Source: Scatophagus argus (lineage: Eukaryota > Chordata > Actinopteri > Scatophagidae). Taken from it: a stretch of DNA of 64,000 bases. Numbering within the stretch: position 1 is the first letter of the stretch; each line of letters opens with the position of its first letter. The position numbers were made by a program, and so were the translations under genes. The DNA is taken from positions 22,225,001 to 22,289,000 of the forward strand of contig NC_058498.1 of NCBI RefSeq assembly GCF_020382885.2, in the 5' to 3' direction. Below the pieces are notes generated by a model. It saw only the letters and a program-made list of their open reading frames with translations, had not been told where the DNA came from and ran no database searches. Below are positions 24,601 through 35,175 of this stretch, in pieces.

Positions 24601-27600
24601 GTCATGTTGCATTATTTATAGTACATCACCCAAAGTAGAGCCAGTTAAAAGTAATTCATCCAACATCTCTGTATTGGTTTGTTTATGTAGCACAGATCTC
24701 CTAGTCAGTGAAGTCATGTGAAGTTTAGAAACAGAAGAGGGCATTAAATATCAAAATATCTAAAGCTGGCCTGAAAAGTAGATTGTGGACTCATTCAAGA
24801 TCAATCACAAGCTAAAATTGTCAGATCAGAATACCTACAGTGGCTTGCAAAAGTACTCATACCCCTGGAACTTTTCCACATTTTGTCACATCACAACTAC
24901 AAACATAAATAAATTTTAGTGGCATTTTATGTGAAAGACAAACACAAAGCAGCGCACAACTGTGAAGAAGACGGACAATTATACATGATTTCCAAATGTT
25001 TTTACAAATAAAAAACTAAAAAGTGTGACGTGCAAAAGTATTCAGCCCCCTTTTCCCTGAGTGCAACCAATTGCCATCAGAAGTTGCCTGATGATTGCTG
25101 AATGACCAAATGTTGACCTAATGATTAAATAGAGTCCACCTGTGTGGAATCTAATCTCAGTATAAATACAGCTATTCTGTGAAGGCCACAGAAGTTTAAG
25201 AGAATGTTGGGGAGCAAACTGCATCATGAAGTCCAAGGAACACACCAGACAGGTCAGGGATAAAATTGTGGAGAAGTTTAAAGCAGGGTTAGGTTATAAA
25301 AAGATTTCCCAAGCTTTGAACATCTCACGGAGCACTGTTCAATCCATCATCTGGAAATGGAAAGAGTATGGCTACACACCTACCAAGACATGGCCGTCCA
25401 CCTAAACTTACAGGCAGAATAAGGAGAGCACTGATCAGAGATGCAGCCAAGAGGTCCATGGTAGCTCTGGAGGACCTGCAGAGATTCACGGCTCAGGTGG
25501 GGGAATGTCCACAGGACGACTATTAGTCATGCACTACACAAATCCGGCCTTTATGGAAGAGTGGCAAAAAGAAAGCCATGGCTGAAAAAAAGTCATAAGA
25601 AGTCCCATTTGCAGTTTGCCAGAAGCCATGTGAGGGACACAGCAAACATGTGGAAGAAGGTGCTTTGGTTGAACTTTTTGGCCTAAAAGCAAAACGCTAT
25701 GTGTGGTGGAAAACTAACACTGCACATCCCTCTGAACACACCATTCCCACTGTCAAACATGGTGGTGGCAGCATCATGCTGTGGGGGTGTTTTTCTTCAG
25801 CAGGGACAGGGAAGCTGGTCAGAGTTGATGGGAAGATGGATGGAGCCAAATACAGGGCGAACTTGGAAGAAAACCTGTTGGCGTCTGCAAAAGACCTGAG
25901 ACTGGAGCGGAGGTTCACCTTCCAGCAGGACAACGCTAAACATAAAGAGCTACAATGGAATGGTTTAAAACAAAACATATTCATGTGAATGAATGACCCA
26001 GTCAAAGTTCAGACCTAAATCCAATCGAGAATCTGTGGCAAGATCTGAAAACTGCTGATCACAAACGCTCTCCACCTTATCTGACTGAGCTTGAGCTGTT
26101 TTGCAAAGAAAAATGGGCAAAAATTTCAGTTTGTAGACTTACAGCTGTAATTGCAACAAAAGCCAGTTCCACAAATTATTGGCACAGGGGCCTGAATACT
26201 TTTGCAGGCCACACTTTTTAGTTTTTTATTTGTAAAAGAAAAAATTGGAAATCATGCATAATTTTTCTTCTACTTCACAATTGTGTGTCACTTTGTGTCT
26301 GTCTTTCACATAAAATGGCAATAAAATTTATTTATGTTTGCAGTCGTGACATGACAAAATGTGGAAAAGTTGCAGGTCTATGGATACTTCTGCAAGCCAC
26401 TGTACAAGCTACAATACAGTAGGTGAGGGGTAACAGAAAAATATCAAATTATCAGCTATCTTATTGGTATTGGCCATAAGAAGCAGGTAATGGACTGGTT
26501 GCCAAGCAGAGATTTTATCATATCACATGAAAAAAAAATCCTTATTGTGTATCCTTAAGAAAGAACAACGTATCAAATTCTGTCTCGACACTCATTCAGG
26601 TTTCAAAAACAGTAGTAGTGGAGCATAAATGAGTGGTAGAACATTTGATCAGTCTCACAAAGCCTCTGGTGTACTGGTTCATCCTGTCCACCGATGCAGC
26701 CTCTGCTAGTGCCTCCTTGACGTAAGAAGGTGGAGGGATGTCTGGAAAGCCTTGACCCAAGTTTACAATGGATGGGTCCGCTGCCATCGATGTAAATGCC
26801 ACCCTGAATTGACATTGAATAAACCTTTACTGAACAAACCAGAGACCACAAAACGTTCCTGATCGATGTGACATTTTTGAGCAAAAGAATCACAGAGTAT
26901 ATTTTAAATCTAAAGAGAAGTCATTCATCAAAATACTGTGATATCAGCTAACAACTGCATGATTTTTTCTGCCTCAGGCAAAGTTTTCCATGCACGTTGT
27001 TAACATTATTATAACAAAAGAGTAACTAAACTGAACTAATGGTAGCATGACAATATAAGTACATAAATCATTTTGTATACAGCTCCCCCACCTAAACTAT
27101 GTATATACAGAAACCCAATTACAATTAAATAAACAAAAAGCTGGGCAACCGTACTTCCAATACAGTATTACAGCATTACAGTACAGTACAACAGTATTAT
27201 GTACAGGATTTATGTGCACGGATAGTAATTTTGGTTAAAGTTAGGAAAACAGATTTTCAGTTTGTAAAACAGTTACAAGACTTACGCTACAGCACTCACT
27301 TTGGTTAAGGTTAGAGAAAGATGACTGACTTCAATAATCTCTGGAATACATTTCTATGGAAATGAATTTTCCATTTTTAACTTCTGTTGTCTGTTCTCTC
27401 TATTCGTGCCCATATCCACCAATCCTACAGATTAAATTTCATCACTATCACACAAACTGCCACCAGACTTGCTTGGCTCCTATATAGCAACAGAAATCTG
27501 ACTGGGTCACATGTAATAACAGAATGGTGTAACACAGAAACTTGATCTTGATCCGTAAACAAAACTCTTCTCGTGTTGTGCGACACAAAGAGATGAACGT

Positions 27601-28040
27601 TCTGTGCTTTCACTTACCACACATTCTTGTCCAGCCCCTCAATTCTTTTTGAGTGGGTATGCCGGGACACCATTATATGCTGCAACACAGGATCAAAATA
27701 CACCTAAATTAATGTCTTATTAAGTATACATTTACATTTTCACCTTTTGAATTACGATATATATATTTACTTGACCAATACACTGTGTGGTTAGATAATC
27801 ATAAAACTCTTGCAGATGGTGCTGTTCATTAACACGGACTCTGCTCAGTGGTTTTGTACGTCCTGTGGCAGCGCAAAAAATATTTAACTTTATCACAAAC
27901 CACAGATTTCGCAGAGTAGTCACATTCAAAGGTTCCTGAAGTGGACTTACCTGTGAGGTGCAAAACCTTCGTCTGAAGTTTATGTTAGCTGAATGACATG
28001 CAAACTTGGACCAATTCAGGACCTGTCGTGTTATGCTCAT
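21602..28040 (-). CDS. kyat3: Kynurenine aminotransferase 3 / cysteine-conjugate beta-lyase 2
   Basis: A PLP-dependent fold-type I aminotransferase that converts kynurenine to kynurenic acid and can cleave cysteine S-conjugates. The coding exons (minus strand, 5' to 3') are 28040-27951, 27679-27618, 26803-26659, 24398-24249, 24134-24048, 23936-23814, 23702-23582, 23036-22960, 22870-22781, 22680-22494, 22317-22241, 21885-21799 and 21658-21602. They sum to 1353 nt with every phase matching, giving 450 residues; the human protein is of similar length (about 454). Visible motifs are NLGQGFPD in exon 3, NTPNNPIGK (about 211-219), SDEVY (D243, Y246), SAGKTFS with the Schiff-base lysine at K277, and the substrate arginine R427 in YIRLCF. 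Residues 1-30 are Arg-rich with no acidic residue and end RRRFCTSQ, which looks like a mitochondrial presequence. M33 could start a cytosolic form. The exon 9 donor is GC (CAG/GCAAGT). A Tc1-like element lies in intron 3. KYAT1 is the alternative identity; LADVSSL, YKFVKWM and the N-terminus favour KYAT3. Confidence 0.95.
24838..26402 (+). mobile_element. Tc1-like transposon with IR/DR ends, inside kyat3 intron 3
   Basis: The element is 1565 bp long and flanked by TA (24836-24837 and 26403-26404), as expected for Tc1/mariner insertion. It starts CAGTGGCTTGCA and ends TGCAAGCCACTG, a perfect inverted pair. The inverted repeats continue with some mismatches for about 210 bp. Each arm holds two copies of a TGCAAAAGTAyTCA-type motif: left outer about 24846 and inner 25031, right inner about 26191-26207 and outer about 26385-26393. 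This matches the IR/DR layout known from Sleeping Beauty-type elements. It is oriented opposite to kyat3. Confidence 0.92.
25226..26130 (+). pseudogene. Broken Tc1-like transposase
   Basis: The frame opens at ATG 25226 with an N-terminal paired-like helix-turn-helix ([20 protein letters not shown]) and stops at 25403-25405 after a frameshift. It resumes in another frame, is interrupted again near 25527, and shows a small deletion near 25660-25680 that removes the region normally carrying the first or second catalytic acid (the SDET block). Later pieces are still readable: [13 protein letters not shown] at about 25755-25793, FQQDNAKH near 25920 with the central Asp, and DLNPIENLW near 26013-26039 with the final Glu. 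The copy cannot encode an active enzyme. Confidence 0.9.
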
Positions 28041-29179
28041 GCTACACAAAAAGAGAGATGAAAAATAATAATGAAAACAAGTTTTCTTGTGGTAACTGGC
28101 AATCCTCTACATACACACTTTGTTCTGACACACTGGTCTTTTGTTCAGTTCTATGTTGCTTCATGTACATCTACTTGGAGTTTTTATAAGGTTCAAGTAA
28201 CTGATGTTTCCCAGTGCGCCCCTCTTTTTAGGACCCTCACTGCAACACAAGTCACTAATGTATGACTTCTCTTCTACCAGTCACCTTGCCAATTTTTAAC
28301 AGAAAAGACACTCTGTGGTTGTACTTTTGTACTTTTCTAGTCAGTTATGGGTGAGATAATTCTGCATAGCTTTGTGGTTGATTAATTAGTAAAACAACAA
28401 AAATGTAATCAACATAAAAAGGTGATTGTTTGCAAAGGTAAAAACATTTACTAACTCCAGCTTTTCAAACGTGGGGATTTAGCGCTTGTCTCTGTTTTAT
28501 ATAATTGTAAATCGAGTTTTAATGATAATTAGAAACCCCCAAAAGTAAGCTATGTACATAAGATTTAAAGAGCCAAAAACTGGCAAGGGAAATTAAAGAA
28601 AATAAATAATACATACAAATGTACTTTCAAATAATTTAAATCAGTAATCTTACTAACTTGTGGTCTTTGTGGTTTTCTTTACTGTCGCTTGAATAGTGTT
28701 GGAATATAGCTGAACACTATTAAAAATGAATTACGTTTGCATAGTTTAGCTGATCGGAAAAATAAGTATTCGAAGAGGTCTCCAGAAAATAATGAGTGGC
28801 TTTCCCCGACTCTTAATTTTTATCTACTGTAATCGAGCCAAACTACAACAGCAGATGGGGCCAAAATGCTACGCTTTAGTCCAACACAGACTCCGCTGCC
28901 TCAGCTCGGTATTAAAGAGCCCTTGGCAACAATACTGTTCCTAATAGACTGAAAACACTCGCAGGAGTTTTTCACAATATTATTTGCCGTCCACAGGTTT
29001 GCTGTTCCACTGAACCACATGACACATGCAGGGTGTTACCGTACCATGCGCTACAGTCACCTGTGTTACAGAGTAATAAACATCGCCTGGCTAACGCTAG
29101 CACCGTCTAGTTAGCTTTAGCCAACGGGAGCAACATTTAATTACGGCTGCTAAACTAGCTATTTGTTCCTACCGCTTTC

Positions 29180-29420
29180 TCTGGCAATGAACCACAGTGA
29201 TGACAGCTGCCGCTGTAAGCCCCCTTTAAGAAACACGTACCATGCACTCATAGAAGTTAAGTCATCAGAAGGTCAGCAACCACAACTTACTCGGAGTGAC
29301 TTACACTGCATTGGCCGAACAGAACTCCAGTGAAACGCAGCGGTCAAGGGACGGATACGTCATCAAGGGCGGGAGAGAGTTGTGCTGCGTTTAGATTTGT
29401 GGGAACGTTTACAAGTAGAC
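29180..29420 (-). promoter_or_regulatory. kyat3: kyat3 promoter and candidate 5' non-coding exon
   Basis: The first coding exon of kyat3 begins one base before its ATG, directly after an acceptor (TTTTGTGTAG), so a 5' UTR exon must lie upstream on the minus strand. Between 29280 and 29310 there are two good minus-strand donors 14 bp apart, GTAAGT with exon edges at 29291 and 29305. Next to them is a CpG-containing stretch (GAAACGCAGCGGTC, GGATACGTCATCAAGGGCGG) with a CRE-like CGTCA. This fits a TATA-less promoter. The exact transcription start is unknown. Confidence 0.5.
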
Positions 29421-29623
29421 CACAGACAATGGACATGCACGGAAGAAGAAAACATGGCTTCTTCAGATATCTATGTGCTTATTTTTTGGTTTATTTGTTT
29501 GCTTGTTTTTCAGAAAATTTAATGGTAAATGTTACGAATCTGATGTGATTGAAATTACATTTATATTGATGACGTTACCTTTTCACTAACGTCCTTTTAT
29601 GGCATGGTTTACCTAATGTAAGG

Positions 29624-30125
29624 TAGGTAGGTAGGTAGGTAGATAGATAGATAGATAGATACTTTATTGATCCTGAGGGAAATTCAAGCATCCAGTAGCC
29701 CATTACAGCAGTGTAGGTTAGTCAAAAGTAAGCAAACAAACAACCAAACAAGGCTGTTAGTGGGAAAAATAGACTAAACATACTAAATAAACTAACATAT
29801 GTTACATAAAGTACAATAGAGTGCAGAAAAAGCAGGACGACCAGATTGACTGTGTGTAAAAAAACAAGAAACTAAAAAGCCACAGTGTAAACACATGTAA
29901 AAGGATTGCTACTCAGAAATGAGTTATAAAGTGCCGATTAATTGTCCAAAAAAAATATAAGATAAGGTGCACAGTGGAATAAATGTCCAATAAATGAATG
30001 TGATTTTTACACCTGATGTGACAGACTGTCGCTGGGATCGTGACCCCTGAACACCCAGAGATGTGTTGTAGAGTCTAATGGGGAACAAAGACAAGTTCCT
30101 GAGTCTGCTTGTGGATTTAGTAATT
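29624..30125 (-). repeat. GGTA/GATA microsatellite joined to a LINE-like 3' tail
   Basis: (GGTA)n and (GATA)n units at about 29624-29660 abut ACTTTATTGATCCTGAGGGA. On the minus strand this reads as TCCCTCAGGATCAATAAAGT followed by TATC repeats, the usual 3' end of a widespread class of fish non-LTR retrotransposon copies. The flank up to about 30125 is probably the rest of the 5'-truncated element. The clade is not certain. Confidence 0.65.
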
Positions 30126-30984
30126 AGTTAGTGTCTTTGTTTTTATGATTGATGTGTTCCACTGCAACATCATTACAGATTCCCCACCCCTCATGGTGCA
30201 AATATTAAATGATTATGATATTTCTATTTTATTATAATTTATTTCTATTTTATAAATGATATTTTTTGAGTCAGAAAGAGTACAATAACGTTCAGGACCC
30301 CATAACTTCTTGTGCTCTGAGGTGAAAAGTCCTGTCAAGTAATTGTTCCTCCTAAATGCAGTCCAAGTGTCTTCTGTGAAAGGGAAGATTGATAAATGGA
30401 AAACAATGGTGACTGTAAGTAGAATGTCAACAGAAGATAGTAAAGTATTAAAACATCTCTCGGTAAACCTCACCTCTATGAAACAGTTCAGTGTTTAGAA
30501 AAGTAAAGTTGTTGTGGCTGTTGTATTAGTTTTAGCTGAGAATACTTATTGTACTGGCAACCCTGTGTATGTTTCCAATCCATGAATATATGTATATTAA
30601 AATCTTACCAGTGCATGCTGGTCCAGAAGTGCAAAATGACTCATGAGTGATTGTCTCTCTCAGGATTTTATCAGTCCTTTGAGTGCTACCAGTTCCATGA
30701 GATGCTGTTATATCAGTCAGTTGCATTTTATATTATTAATGTGATACATTGGACATGCACTATGCTGTCTCGCAGCAGCAAAAGGAAATCTTTGTAACAG
30801 CTATTAAGTCATAAAGGCCTGAAAGAGTGACAGTGCTCAAAACAGCATAAAAGCCTTCCTGCAGATGGAATAGATGGGAAAGTGAAGTGTGAAGGAGTCG
30901 TACTTATTGAGTTATTGCTAAGTGGAAAAATCAGCCTTATATATCGCATCAATGAGAGATGGAAACCTCTAACATTCACTCAAG

Positions 30985-31525
30985 TGCTGTAGCTACTAAG
31001 TAACTATTTTGATGCACATATACTTCTACTTTACTTGAGCATTTCCATTTTCTTCTATTACTTCTACCTCATTACATTTAAGAAACAAAAGTTATTTCAC
31101 AACTATATTATGCTTCTCACACTTAGATTTTACATTAAATGAACATATGATGAGTTTATCAGATAAAGTTCATTTATAGAGATTAAATCAGTTGATTGAC
31201 ATAAAAAGTATACACTTTTGGACAACAATAGCCCTATATTTCATCCAAAACATTACTTGGGCGTGTTAAGAAGTGTTGTACTGTTTCCCTGAAAAATGTG
31301 ATTTGTATAAGTGAGCGTTTGTTATGGTATAGCAGAACCCACCCAGCATAGAGCACAATGATGAGTACTTTACTTTTGATACGTTAAGGGCATTTGGCCG
31401 GGAATACTTGTGCACTTTTACTTTTTATTTTTGAATGTAGTAGGCTACCTTTATGTGTAATCAGTACTTTTGCGTTGTGGTATTGATACTTGTACTTGGA
31501 GGAAGTAGCCTATAGGTTGTGAGTA
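30985..31525. repeat. AGTACTTTACTT-type dispersed fish repeat
   Basis: Blocks such as TACTTCTACTTTACTTGAGC, ACTTCTACCTCATTACATTT and, further on, CTTTTACTTTTTATTTTTGAATG and TACTTGTACTTGGAGGAAGT belong to a repetitive sequence I recognise from many teleost loci. Related sequence in the other orientation occurs at 32945-33060. No coding capacity is seen. Confidence 0.5.
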
Positions 31526-31589
31526 CTGTGTGGCATACATAATTTTTCATTAACTTAAACGCCAAGATTGGCTGCTTTTTAAATGAAAT

Positions 31590-31804
31590 CAACACACGGT
31601 CATCACTAACAGTAAAGTCCCAGCCTGGTGCACTCACAAGTCCACGCCCCTGTGGCAGACAGTACATGCCTGCATGGTCTGTCTGAGGATCCGGGAAGGT
31701 CCGCGGACAGAGAGGAAGGGGGACCGCGCACATCATGATCCGAGACCTCAACGCGTGAAATCTCAGCACACGATTCTTCACCTCCAGCTCTCATCTAAAG
31801 GAAG
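31590..31804 (+). promoter_or_regulatory. lrrc8c: lrrc8c promoter and candidate 5' non-coding exon
   Basis: The first coding exon of lrrc8c is preceded by an acceptor (TTTTGTAACAG ending at 36488), so a spliced 5' UTR is expected. The CpG-rich block here (CCGCGGACAGAG, GGGACCGCGCACATC, AACGCGTGAAATC) ends with a good donor, AAGGAAG followed by GTAAAT at 31805. Together they make the best candidate first exon. CpG-containing sequence continues to about 32260. The transcription start is not resolved, and the distance to the kyat3 5' end is only about 2.3 kb. Confidence 0.5.
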
Positions 31805-32462
31805 GTAAATCACTGACACTGTAAGGATGTGAAAGTAACACAGGGCATAGATCGTATAATCGGCGTACAGATTGCGCAATCTGCAGTCGGCGGTTAACGC
31901 TGAGATTACCGTTACTTTACTTGATATACGAACAGTAATTGTAACTGCGCATTAGGTTGAGTTTCAAAGCCGCGAATTTTAAAGCCGCGTTGAAAGCATT
32001 CAACTCTCGGTCGTAGCAGATTTTATCACTAAATTTCTCCTCAGTATTTAAACGAGGATCTCCAGCTCCTAACCGGATAATTTACTAACGGTACTTGGTT
32101 ATGACAGGATGTATCAGAGCTCCTCTGACTCTATTCGCACTTTCTCGGGAGCTTCTTTTCCACGGTAAAGTCTGCTGAAGTGTGCCTCAATAACAACACC
32201 CACGAAACATTTTCTGCAGTGCGGGTCGGGTTTTTTCCATGTCCTAAACGAGACAGGACTTTTGTATGCCTGTGGTTGGGTGTGTTTCAAACATGTCTGT
32301 TTTTGGATATCTGAGATTCAGTCAAATTTCCTGTCAGGAAGGGACAAGGATATGGCCTGGTCAGCTCAACTCAATGGCTGACTCATCCAGTGGGAAGACA
32401 GGATTTTTCCTAAGTAGTCTAACACAAACTACAGGCTTCAGCAACTGACTCTTAAACCTATT

Positions 32463-32465
<3 letters not shown>

Positions 32466-32500
<35 letters not shown>
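32466..32500. repeat. (AT)n microsatellite
   Basis: About 17 AT/TA units without interruption. Confidence 0.9.
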
Positions 32501-32501
<1 letters not shown>

Positions 32502-32944
32502 CTTTTGTGAATCAATACTAAGAATGAAAGATTTTAAGGCCTATACAGTCAAATTACCAAAAAAAAATATAAACAAATAAAACAAATTTTCTGACTTACA
32601 CACTTTTGGCAGGTAGAGATCTAGTTGGATTTTATTAGCCCAAGTTTGAAGGAATCAGCATCTGAAGTGTATCCTTTAACCTGCAACCTGCGTTATGGGA
32701 AACAACCGATCTTTTGTTTTTTCAATTTTACAAAATATCGCAAGCTCTGTTGCTTTGATTTTGACCATTCTTTTGATAATCTGCGGCTTGTGATTTTCCC
32801 ACCCTTATAGAGTATCTTAAGAAGATTTGTGGTGCTGACAGCGCTGAAACATTATATCTAAAAAACTCACTATTGTTTTATTGCTTTCACTAATGGCAAC
32901 TCTGGATAACCCCACTGAACACCAGCAGGGGAAGAATTGTTCAG

Positions 32945-33130
32945 ACCCTTTACTTAGTAAATGTTGCAATACCAGAATGTAGAATATTCAGGTAAGTGTA
33001 AAATGTAGAATCAAAATGTACTTAAAAATGTCAAAAGTAAAAAGGATGCATTATGCTGAAAAGCTTTCTTCAGAGTGTTAGCATAGTGTATGTTATGTTA
33101 GGGGATTATCAGTACTGATTAATAAAATAT
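32945..33130. repeat. Second copy of the AGTACTTT-type repeat
   Basis: It carries CAGACCCTTTACTTAGTAAA, AATGTAGAATCAAAATGTAC and TTAAAAATGTCAAAAGTAAA, matching the family at 30985-31525 in the opposite orientation. The copies flank the lrrc8c 5' exon region. Confidence 0.4.
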
Positions 33131-33225
33131 GTCAGTAACATGTTATTGAGGTAGTTCAGGTTCAGATAAAGCTAAGTTTAACTACTTTGTAGCAATAGGT
33201 TGTCTCATCTGCCAACTTTGCAAGT

Positions 33226-33562
33226 CAGAGGTTCTCAACCCAGAGGGTGCAGACAACTTCTGAGCCTCTACAGGAAATTTTATTTTTTCTAAAAAGGAGA
33301 ATAATACTCTTTAACTCTTTAACTAGAAGCTATTTTTGTAGTAATCACCTTGTAGTCTGTGCTGCAATTTCCTTTATCACTAACTGTTACGCCCCAAACA
33401 AAAATATACTGATTTTGAACTGAAGTAGGTCATCAGTATGCCAGATAACCAGTCCATCATCACCACCTTTCAGCATTCAGCACGAAATCTGTGTGCGGCT
33501 GAGAGGTCATGATATTGTCGACCGAAAAAGGTTTGCGGTTTGGAAAAGGTTGGGAGCCCCTA
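33226..33562. mobile_element. hAT-type MITE
   Basis: It begins CAGAGGTTCTCAACC and ends GGTTGGGAGCCCCTA. These are inverted repeats matching at 11 of 15 positions and resembling Charlie-type hAT ends. There is no coding content. I cannot see a clean 8-bp target duplication, probably because of age. Confidence 0.65.
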
Positions 33563-34729
33563 AAACTTACCTTGTGTTTTGTGTGTAAATTCATTACTTT
33601 CAAACAGTAATGCAAGCTGTCACACACAGTTAACACTCATGGAGCTGGAGCTTCATGGAGCTGATTTCCTCTGTAAAAAGTACTTCCCCTGAAAACTGTT
33701 CACAACAATGTCTGCTGATGAGTAAGTCATTTTCAAGTTCTAAATGTTTTTAATAGTAGAAACAAAATTCCATTGAGATGATCGTCTCTCACATTGGCAA
33801 ATCAAATGATCTGCATGGCCAGATAGAGCTAAGTGTGAGACATTGCGCCAGTGTTTTGCCTGAGCTGACCATTTAAAGTCAACCACCAGTAAACATTTAA
33901 GTGTAAACGTTCCCTGAAAGGCTACTCTCCATTGCTCCTGTTGTTTTGACATTAAGATGGAAGAATCAATGCAAGGTATTTCGTGTTGAAAAAAAAAGAG
34001 GCTTTTAGCAACCCATTCAGCAATGTCTTACAGCTATATAGATAAATTCATTAATAATGAACTAAATTTTGAAAGTATGTGAGTAGTCAGCTTTTGACAC
34101 CATCTGTCTCTTTGGCACTGTAGACCAGCAGCTGATAAAACACTGTAACATTATGGTCTGGCACGTTGTCGATGATTCATTATAGCTGCTTAGACATTTA
34201 GACACATACAGCACGTGCTGGTATTTGGACACAGTTTTGAATTTTTAGCATTTTTTTTCCACCAGCCCATTTAATACATCATTCAGTGGTTGTAAAATGG
34301 AACAGAAATATGCTAAATAGATTTCATGAGTTGTTTCACTTTACAAATTACCAGTGCTTATGCAAAATGTCACTGACTTTTAATTTGAAGCCTTTTAATT
34401 TGAAATTTCACTGCATCCGAACTACTGCCAGATAGCTATTGGAAACAGGACACTTAAGGCTGCAGTAAGCACTTTACAGAAGGTGACCACATTGAGCGTG
34501 AGCAGAAAACAGCATTAAGGATACACCTATCTATTTTAATGCTGCTGTTAACAGAGAAAGGGCTGGCTCCAGTTTAATTAGAATTAAACCAAATAAGTTT
34601 GGTCAGTCAACGTGTTGAACACTTTTTAAATCTCTCTTGGGGATATTAAATTTTTACACTCTCTACTTCTCTACACTTCTACATTCATAGGCCCAAAACA
34701 CACACCCACTCACACAAGACCTGTAGAAA

Positions 34730-35175
34730 TACACTGATTTGCCACAACATTAACACCACTGACAAGTGGAGTGAATAACATTAATCATCTGTTTAAAGTG
34801 TAATCTTCTGCAAGGAAACCTTGGGTTCTGACAATCATATGGACATTCTTTGACACACACTACCCACCTGAACACTGCAGACCAAATACCCCTTAGGTGG
34901 AACCTCCCACCAGGAGTCAACTTCTGTCAGCTGAAGGTACTCAGGGACCTCTGTTTGTATTTTGTGGTCAATGACACTGGAATGTTGGATCCTTTGGGTC
35001 CTGTGTATTGAGGGTGGGGCCTCCAGGACCATTGTCCAGTGGGTGGGGAGGCTGCTACTGACAGGAAGAGTCGTTGCCATGAGGGGGTGCATTCGGTCTG
35101 CAATGTTTAGGTGGTTGGTGTGTGTCAGAAAGCATCCACAAGATTGCCAGAACCCAAGGTTGACAAAGTGGCTGC
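34730..35175. mobile_element. Internally deleted Tc1-like relic in fold-back arrangement
   Basis: The left end (ACACTGATTTGCCACAACAT to about 34795) is a Tc1-like terminus of a widespread fish family. At 34820-34896 a transposase-derived segment reads on the plus strand (AACCTTGGGTTCTGACAATC, CTGAACACTGCAGACCAAAT). Its counterpart lies inverted at about 35090-35160 (CAATGTTTAGGTGGTTGGTG, GCCAGAACCCAAGGTT). The intervening 34900-35060 reads on the minus strand like the transposase C-terminal part (GGAGGCCCCACCCTC, GACCCAAAGGATCCAAC). So two pieces of the same transposon sit head to head. Confidence 0.65.

Noticed and set aside
25650..25988. 112-codon plus-strand frame as a gene
   Set aside because: A surviving part of the broken Tc1 transposase, not a host gene.
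21602..28040. kyat1 as the identity of the aminotransferase
   Set aside because: The presequence-like N-terminus, [18 protein letters not shown] and the YDYKFVKWM block fit KYAT3 better, and LRRC8C/D are the neighbours of KYAT3 in vertebrates.
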